NCBI RefSeq assembly: GCF_946478835.1 | Contig: NZ_CAMLDV010000139.1 | Location: 1-9,335 of the forward strand | Length of the DNA stretch: 9,335 bases | Reading direction: 5' to 3' | Source of the DNA: an uncultured Bdellovibrio sp. | GTDB lineage: Bacteria > Bdellovibrionota > Bdellovibrionia > Bdellovibrionales > Bdellovibrionaceae | In this document: positions 5,340 to 9,335 of the stretch, piece by piece | How positions within the stretch are numbered: the first letter of the stretch is position 1 | How the letters are laid out: each line of letters begins with the position of its first letter | Made by a program: the position numbers and the translations under genes | The notes under the pieces: generated by a model | The model's input: only the letters and a program-made list of their open reading frames with translations | Told to the model about the DNA's origin: nothing | Database searches by the model: none

Positions 5340-6505
5340 TAAACCAATGGATGGCGGCTAATCACTTCCACTTGCGCGGGCGTCAGATAAAAATTCCCCT
5401 GGCCCGTAGACGGAAACATCATATTCTTGTAGTCACACGCACTATTCAGAGGATCACGCACGCCCATTGGTACGCCAAAGACGGGGACTTCGCACACATG
5501 GAAAAGCCCCAAATAGTGAGCAATCTCGTGTGCGACCGTTAAGGCATAATCCGGCATCGAAAGGCGCGAATCAATTGTTACGTAATCAAGAGAGTTGGGA
5601 CTCTTACGTTCTTTCTCTGAAAGAATCGTCTTCATACGAACCATCACGCCCGTCGCGTAAGGGGACATGTAGCCACCTGGAAGTTGATCTGCGTAAGCAA
5701 TCGTCCCAGCGCCAACCCAATTAAAAGTCGTCTTCGCAAAGTAAACGTTCACAGCGTCGCCTTTGGAGTATTTCAACATATGCTGCAAACCTTGTCCGTC
5801 GCTATCAAAGACAACATCCGCTGTATCATCTAGTGAAAGAACCTGGATGTTGATTCCAGCAAACTTAAAAATATCCTCCAGCACTTTCATAAAAAGCTTA
5901 AAGTCTTTATTTTTAGGAGCGGACTTCGCATCCCAAAGCGATTTTCCTGCGAAATGCAAACGCAGTGGAATGGTTGGTTTCCGTGCGGCACCAGAGATAT
6001 TCTTTTTAAAAACAATCTGCACAAGACCTTTTAAATTTCGACATTCAGAATTCTCTGACTGACAAGAAAACTTCATTTTCCACGTGCCCGGAATAATTTT
6101 GGTCGCAGTATTGTTGCCAATCAAAGCTGTCGTAATGCCAGTAAAGGAAGGAGCCACTGGGTTTTCCCACTCCATATACGGAATGTGTGCTTCCTTGTTA
6201 ATATAATCAAAATGACGAGCGGATTTTCCAAGAACAAAATGACTGTTTGGATCCGACATGAACTCAAAGCGAATCCCTGCATAATCAGAGTTCGATGAAA
6301 ATTGAACAAGAAAGCTTTTGGTATTTGCAGGGACTTGAAACGTCAATTCATCACTCATGCCCGCAGCATTAAATCCCACATCCTTAATATTGAGAATTTG
6401 AAGATCCGCTCTGCCTGTAGGCGATTTTTCCAGGGCCCAGGCTGAAGGAGTACCAAGAGAGCATAAGGTCGACATCAGAAGGGGAAGCAACGCCATTTTT
6501 CTCAT
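5336..6505 (-). CDS. Exported metzincin-type zinc metalloprotease
   Basis: A 389-residue protein with a Sec signal peptide (about 1-25, ending SAWA, cleavage before LEKSPTG). Residues 30-168 look like a beta-sandwich resembling pre-peptidase (PPC) domains ([20 protein letters not shown]), with two cysteines there (C148, C155). The catalytic domain (about 180-389) carries [12 protein letters not shown]326, H330 and H336 as zinc ligands and E327 as catalytic base, the HExxHxxGxxH metzincin motif. The NMMFPS segment (361-366) is placed as the Met-turn. C338 and C357 may form a disulfide. The enzyme should act in the periplasm or outside the cell; the substrate is unknown. AAGGAG lies 8 nt before ATG 6505, and a structured leader of about 80 nt precedes it. 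In a predatory bacterium it could help digest prey, which is inference. No propeptide cysteine switch is evident. Confidence 0.88.
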   Translation of the reverse strand: MRKMALLPLLMSTLCSLGTPSAWALEKSPTGRADLQILNIKDVGFNAAGMSDELTFQVPANTKSFLVQFSSNSDYAGIRFEFMSDPNSHFVLGKSARHFDYINKEAHIPYMEWENPVAPSFTGITTALIGNNTATKIIPGTWKMKFSCQSENSECRNLKGLVQIVFKKNISGAARKPTIPLRLHFAGKSLWDAKSAPKNKDFKLFMKVLEDIFKFAGINIQVLSLDDTADVVFDSDGQGLQHMLKYSKGDAVNVYFAKTTFNWVGAGTIAYADQLPGGYMSPYATGVMVRMKTILSEKERKSPNSLDYVTIDSRLSMPDYALTVAHEIAHYLGLFHVCEVPVFGVPMGVRDPLNSACDYKNMMFPSTGQGNFYLTPAQVEVISRHPLVY

Positions 6506-6508
6506 AAC

Positions 6509-6540
6509 AAGACTCCTTCACGAACTGCTATCTAAGTCTT
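6509..6540 (-). promoter_or_regulatory. Stem that could occlude the protease ribosome-binding site
   Basis: On the minus strand AAGACT (6540-6535) can pair with AGTCTT (6514-6509). The AG of the second arm is the end of the AAGGAG Shine-Dalgarno sequence. The 20-nt loop makes the stem weak alone, but it sits directly after the stronger leader hairpin and could act with it. Confidence 0.3.
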
Positions 6541-6541
6541 A

Positions 6542-6587
6542 AACACTGTGACCCTCGTGGTGCCTTCACAGTGTTCGACGGGAACAC
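6542..6587 (-). promoter_or_regulatory. Alternative stem-loops in the protease leader
   Basis: On the minus strand GTGTTC (6587-6582), loop CCGTC, GAACAC (6576-6571) form a 6-bp hairpin. The second arm also starts AACACTGTGA (6575-6566), which pairs perfectly over 10 bp with TCACAGTGTT (6551-6542) across a 14-nt loop. The two hairpins share bases and exclude each other, an arrangement typical of switching leaders. No T-run follows the long hairpin (it is followed by TAAGACTTAG), so if it regulates, translation is more likely than termination. It could equally be a DNA dyad operator. Confidence 0.45.
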
Positions 6588-6596
6588 GGCGACGCC
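6587..6596. repeat. Second copy of CGGCGACGCC
   Basis: CGGCGACGCC is identical to 362-371 in the left intergenic palindrome. Both copies lie upstream of minus-strand genes for exported proteins, 32-44 bp and about 82-91 bp before the start codons. Ten bases is short enough for chance. Confidence 0.25.
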
Positions 6597-6681
6597 ATTA
6601 TCGACAGCCTATAAACATATGAAGAGTTATTGCAAAAGAAGTGCGCGAAGCCGTTGTTCGGCCTAATTTGCTGAAACGCCA

Positions 6682-6718
6682 GAAAACAAAAACCCACAAC
6701 TCGGAAAAGTCGTGGGTT
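6682..6718 (-). terminator. Intrinsic terminator of the barrel-TPR-VWA operon
   Basis: Read on the minus strand, AACCCAC-GAC (6718-6709) and GTTGTGGGTT (6700-6691) form a stem of 7 bp, one mismatch and 2 bp, with the loop TTTTCCGA, followed by TTTGTTTTC (6690-6682). It lies 27 nt beyond the VWA gene stop, so the operon ends here and the protease gene has its own promoter. Confidence 0.88.
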
Positions 6719-6744
6719 CTTAAGAATAAAAATCTAAAAGAAAA

Positions 6745-8001
6745 CTATTGTTGCTGCTTCAAAGTCAAAGGAGCCAAGTCTACGGAGAAGCGAGCCCCTT
6801 CAACATACTCATAATCGATATCACCAGAAAGCTCGATAGAGTTGTTCTCAGGATTGTACAACCATCCACCTTTTGCTTTTTGCGGAATGACTTGCTTACC
6901 GTAACGAACGCGAACCATCAACTGACCGTTCTTATCCGTGCGAGGGCGTTGACTCAAGAAGATTTCTTTCGCCAAAGTCTTCACAGTGATATCAGAACCG
7001 ATCTTCGCAAGATCATCACCGAACTTAGGACTCACGATGCTCATGATATGCTTCGCACGAATCTGATCCGGAGTTCCTTCATTTTGGTTCGCTGCCACGA
7101 TGAATTTCTCAAGGCGGTCAGGACCAAAACCAGTACACTTGCCATTGTTCTTTGGAGACTTTTGCGAAGTCATATCAAAGCACTCAGGATGGTACTTAGG
7201 GTGAATTCTCAAGTCCCAGTCTTTGTAATCGTCAGAATCTTGCGGACGAACAAGCACACCATAAACTGAAACCTTCTCAGCGCGACCGCCTTTAAAGTCG
7301 ATCAACTTCTGAGCCATCTCTTCAGGATTGATACTCTTAGAAGAGTCATCCGCATCCGTCAAAAGAACGACAACCAATTGAGCGTCTTGACGGAAGAAAC
7401 CTTCATTTGCAGAACCTCGGCCGGTTTTTTCAATAGCAGCTGCAAGGGGAGAGAACAATTCTTCAAACTCAGGTCCGCCTTGAGCGTAAGGAGTTACACC
7501 GATATTCAAAGTCGAAGCGATCAACTTGCTATTGTTATCCGACTTCGCCACGAAACGACGGTTTGAAGCCGATTGACCTTGAGAGTTTTTAATAAAACGA
7601 AGATCACCAATTTGATATTGGTCTTTCTTCATCTGGATATAACGATCTGAACTGTCCCAAACAGAGATCACGCCCACGTGATAGTCGATCATTCTATTTT
7701 TAAGAACACCGGCTGTGAACTTATCAATATTGCGCACAAGGTTTTCTTGTGCCGACTTCATACTGTCCGAGTTGTCAGTCACAAACAAAATATCCACTTG
7801 CGGATTGAAGTCGAGCTGGCTTTGACCGCCGTCTTCAGTGATCCACTCAGCAGGTTTAATGATCGGTTTTTCATATTGAGGAATTTGCACTTCCGGCTGA
7901 ACCAAAGGTCTTTCAACTCTCAAAGTCGCAGACTCAGGAGAGCATGCTGATACAAGCATCAAAGCCGACATGTAAATACAGATGATGACGAGAGTTCTCA
8001 C
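6745..8001 (-). CDS. VWA-domain lipoprotein
   Basis: A 418-residue protein with a lipoprotein signal peptide: hydrophobic residues 3-18, then lipobox LVSAC with C20 as the lipidated residue. S21 at +2 suggests sorting to the outer membrane by E. coli rules. After a Pro-rich spacer (31-50) a von Willebrand A domain spans about 68-250. VDILFVTDNSDSM holds the MIDAS DxSxS (D76, S78, S80), and VVLLTDADDS (D216) supplies the later acidic strand end. MIDAS sites bind Mg2+ and mediate protein adhesion. The C-terminal part (about 345-410) is beta-rich (LMVRVRYGKQ, YNPENNSIEL). Start: GTG 8001, with AGGAGG 5 nt upstream; the GTGA overlaps the TGA of the TPR gene, so translation is probably coupled. 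It is the last gene of the operon. Its role in the envelope is inferred. Confidence 0.9.
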   Translation of the reverse strand: MRTLVIICIYMSALMLVSACSPESATLRVERPLVQPEVQIPQYEKPIIKPAEWITEDGGQSQLDFNPQVDILFVTDNSDSMKSAQENLVRNIDKFTAGVLKNRMIDYHVGVISVWDSSDRYIQMKKDQYQIGDLRFIKNSQGQSASNRRFVAKSDNNSKLIASTLNIGVTPYAQGGPEFEELFSPLAAAIEKTGRGSANEGFFRQDAQLVVVLLTDADDSSKSINPEEMAQKLIDFKGGRAEKVSVYGVLVRPQDSDDYKDWDLRIHPKYHPECFDMTSQKSPKNNGKCTGFGPDRLEKFIVAANQNEGTPDQIRAKHIMSIVSPKFGDDLAKIGSDITVKTLAKEIFLSQRPRTDKNGQLMVRVRYGKQVIPQKAKGGWLYNPENNSIELSGDIDYEYVEGARFSVDLAPLTLKQQQ

Positions 8002-9044
8002 ATCTTCCTCCTGATCCCTTTAGCGCACGTTTTCGCCGCTACCTCGAACTTATCAAGTTCGTCGATCCAAGGTCTGCCGTCATCCATAAAGACCAACTTA
8101 TCATCCGTAACTTCCTGAAATTTACCTTTTTTGTAAAGCTCTTCCGCCATGTTCATGTCAGTGTGAACACGTTGAATGGCTTCCACTTCAACAAGATTCA
8201 ATTTTTGAATGATCTTGAAGTTTTCGTTGGTTTCTTCTTGAGCCAATTCTTGAACACGGTCCTTCAAAGAACGGAAAGCTTCTTGATTGATTTTATCCAA
8301 AGAGGCTTTCACGCGAGGGTAGTCAGAACCAACCAATTCCATCGCACGTTGAGATGCTTTGAAACGAAGAGCTTGTTTTTGAAACTCAACGTCTTTGTAA
8401 ATCATCAAAGGCAAACGTTGAACAGAGTCACCCATATCGTCCAAAGTTAAAGGGAACTGATCCGCTTTACGAAGAACTTGCGCTAAAGAATCATTCCAAC
8501 CTGACTTTGCAAGGTTTTGAACTTCCATGATGCGGTTCTTTTGTTTTTCTTTGAAAATCTGGTGAGTTTCAAAAACGCCTTTGTAATCACAGATCTTCAA
8601 CTGAGTTAAAGACTGCAATAAAAACGCTTCAGAATTTGAAACTTCAGCAAACTGAGGAGCTAGCAAAGTTTTAGTTTGCGCCAAAGCCTTTTCGTAGTTT
8701 TCCTGACGGAAATAAGCCCAGCCTTTTTCCTCCACAGCCGACAACCAATAAGTATTGCCGCGAGGAATTTCGTTGTAAGTGCTGATAGCTTCGTCAAATT
8801 GACCTTTTGCAAACTGGCTGCGAGCTTTCTTCAAAGAAGACTTGTTATCACAGTCACTGCAAGAGCCAAGGGCTTTCTTTTCTAAAGAAGACGTATTGAA
8901 AGAAGAAGCTCCATTGTTTTCCAAAGATTTCACCCAAGACTTGGCCCAGTCAGAGGCTGAAACGCGATCCGCTGCCAGAGCTTGCGAGTGCAAACCACAG
9001 ACAACAATCGCAATAGTGCCAAGAGCGAATACCAGCTTCATCAT
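7998..9044 (-). CDS. Periplasmic TPR-repeat protein
   Basis: A 348-residue protein with a Sec signal peptide (MMKLVFALGTIAIVVCGLHS, ending QALA, cleavage before ADRV). Two TPR-like helix pairs are visible: 71-92 (SQFAKGQFDEAISTYNEI) and 100-131 (GWAYFRQENYEKALAQ). Residues 215-310 are long charged helices, possibly coiled coil. The C-terminus has the pattern DG-x-x-W-x-DEL (322-330) followed by TC (C340). Cysteines occur at C62 and C65 (CSDC), C152 and C340, which could form disulfides. TPR proteins are scaffolds; here it would link the outer-membrane barrel and the lipoprotein. I chose ATG 9044 because it overlaps the barrel gene stop as ATGA and gives a positively charged signal peptide. 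ATG 9053 (adding MDF) and 9041 are alternatives. It recalls TPR proteins of the myxobacterial gliding clusters (GltC type), from memory only. Confidence 0.88.
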   Translation of the reverse strand: MMKLVFALGTIAIVVCGLHSQALAADRVSASDWAKSWVKSLENNGASSFNTSSLEKKALGSCSDCDNKSSLKKARSQFAKGQFDEAISTYNEIPRGNTYWLSAVEEKGWAYFRQENYEKALAQTKTLLAPQFAEVSNSEAFLLQSLTQLKICDYKGVFETHQIFKEKQKNRIMEVQNLAKSGWNDSLAQVLRKADQFPLTLDDMGDSVQRLPLMIYKDVEFQKQALRFKASQRAMELVGSDYPRVKASLDKINQEAFRSLKDRVQELAQEETNENFKIIQKLNLVEVEAIQRVHTDMNMAEELYKKGKFQEVTDDKLVFMDDGRPWIDELDKFEVAAKTCAKGIRRKM

Positions 9045-9335
9045 AAAATCCATCCAAGGCCAAGAGAACCCGTTACGACATCAAGTTTACGAGCGCCCGT
9101 AGCGATTTGGTCTTCGTAACGTTGATAACGAACTTCCGCGCGAGCAGAAACGTGTTTAGAGATCCATGCACCTAGACCCAAACCACCTGTCATCACAGAT
9201 GTGCTGCCGCTAGAAAGAGTGATATTTCCGCCACCAGCCAAAAGATAAAGGTCAAACTGAGTCACACCCATATCAAGGAAACTTGTCTTACCGTAGATAG
9301 GGTACCAGTTCACAACCGCGATCGTTGAGTTCAAT
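9041..9335 (-). CDS. Outer-membrane beta-barrel protein (N-terminus outside window)
   Basis: The frame is open from the window edge to TGA at 9043-9041, so only the C-terminal 97-98 residues are seen; the leading TTG is an internal Leu codon, not a start. Alternating hydrophobic and polar residues form amphipathic strands, with the Tyr/Trp-rich pattern of barrels: YGKTSFLDMGVTQFDLYLLAGG, then a GGLGLGAWIS turn, SARAEVRYQRYED and a final TGSLGLGWIL. The last residue is Leu rather than the common Phe. The segment resembles the outer-membrane beta-barrel domain proteins common in Myxococcales and Bdellovibrionota, often next to TPR genes. It is the upstream member of the operon, joined to the TPR gene by the ATGA overlap. 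The promoter is outside the window. Confidence 0.82.
   Translation of the reverse strand, partial: LNSTIAVVNWYPIYGKTSFLDMGVTQFDLYLLAGGGNITLSSGSTSVMTGGLGLGAWISKHVSARAEVRYQRYEDQIATGARKLDVVTGSLGLGWIL

Noticed and set aside
6748..7269. 173-codon plus-strand open frame antisense to the VWA gene
   Set aside because: The opposite strand encodes a clear lipoprotein with a VWA MIDAS motif; this frame has no SD or family features.
9045..9053. ATG 9053 as start of the TPR gene
   Set aside because: It would add MDF, an acidic start to a signal peptide; ATG 9044 gives the ATGA coupling seen also as GTGA at the next junction. Not excluded.

Overview
The window looks like chromosomal DNA of a Gram-negative bacterium of the Bdellovibrio type (Bdellovibrionota, formerly Deltaproteobacteria). 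This is inferred from gene content, not from a database search. The main pointers are a translationally coupled trio of outer-membrane beta-barrel, periplasmic TPR protein and von Willebrand A (VWA) lipoprotein genes resembling the gliding/envelope clusters of myxobacteria and Bdellovibrio, a PilZ protein, and several Sec-exported proteins of unknown role. Base composition is moderate, and I saw no insertion sequence, phage gene, CRISPR array, tRNA or rRNA.

Layout. On the minus strand at the left edge (1-329) is the start of a small exported protein with 11-residue LEA-like repeats; it is cut by the window edge. A divergent intergenic region leads to a plus-strand PilZ-domain protein (531-1211). 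Then comes the translation pair thrS (1318-3282) and infC (3300-3977). infC starts with the rare AUU codon, so its first ATG is 47 codons too late. A perfect-stem intrinsic terminator (4016-4045) closes this unit. Next are an exported protein of unknown function (4194-4805), with short repeat modules on both sides, and dtd (4902-5339), a D-aminoacyl-tRNA deacylase. The PilZ gene, thrS, infC and dtd are therefore plus-strand genes dominated by translation and its quality control.

From 5336 to the right edge every gene is on the minus strand. An exported metzincin-type zinc metalloprotease (6505-5336) converges on dtd, and the two stop codons overlap by 4 nt. Its leader holds mutually exclusive stem-loops. 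Further right is an operon read right to left: an outer-membrane beta-barrel protein (cut by the window edge, ending at 9041), a TPR protein (9044-7998) and a VWA lipoprotein (8001-6745). The members are joined by ATGA and GTGA overlaps and closed by an intrinsic terminator at 6718-6682. Together they look like one envelope-spanning assembly with a barrel, a periplasmic scaffold and a lipid-anchored adhesion-type domain.

The points most worth a second look are the TPR/VWA/barrel operon, the alternative-hairpin leader of the protease, the AUU start and shortened infC operon, the LEA-like exported protein, and the repeats flanking the unknown 203-residue gene.
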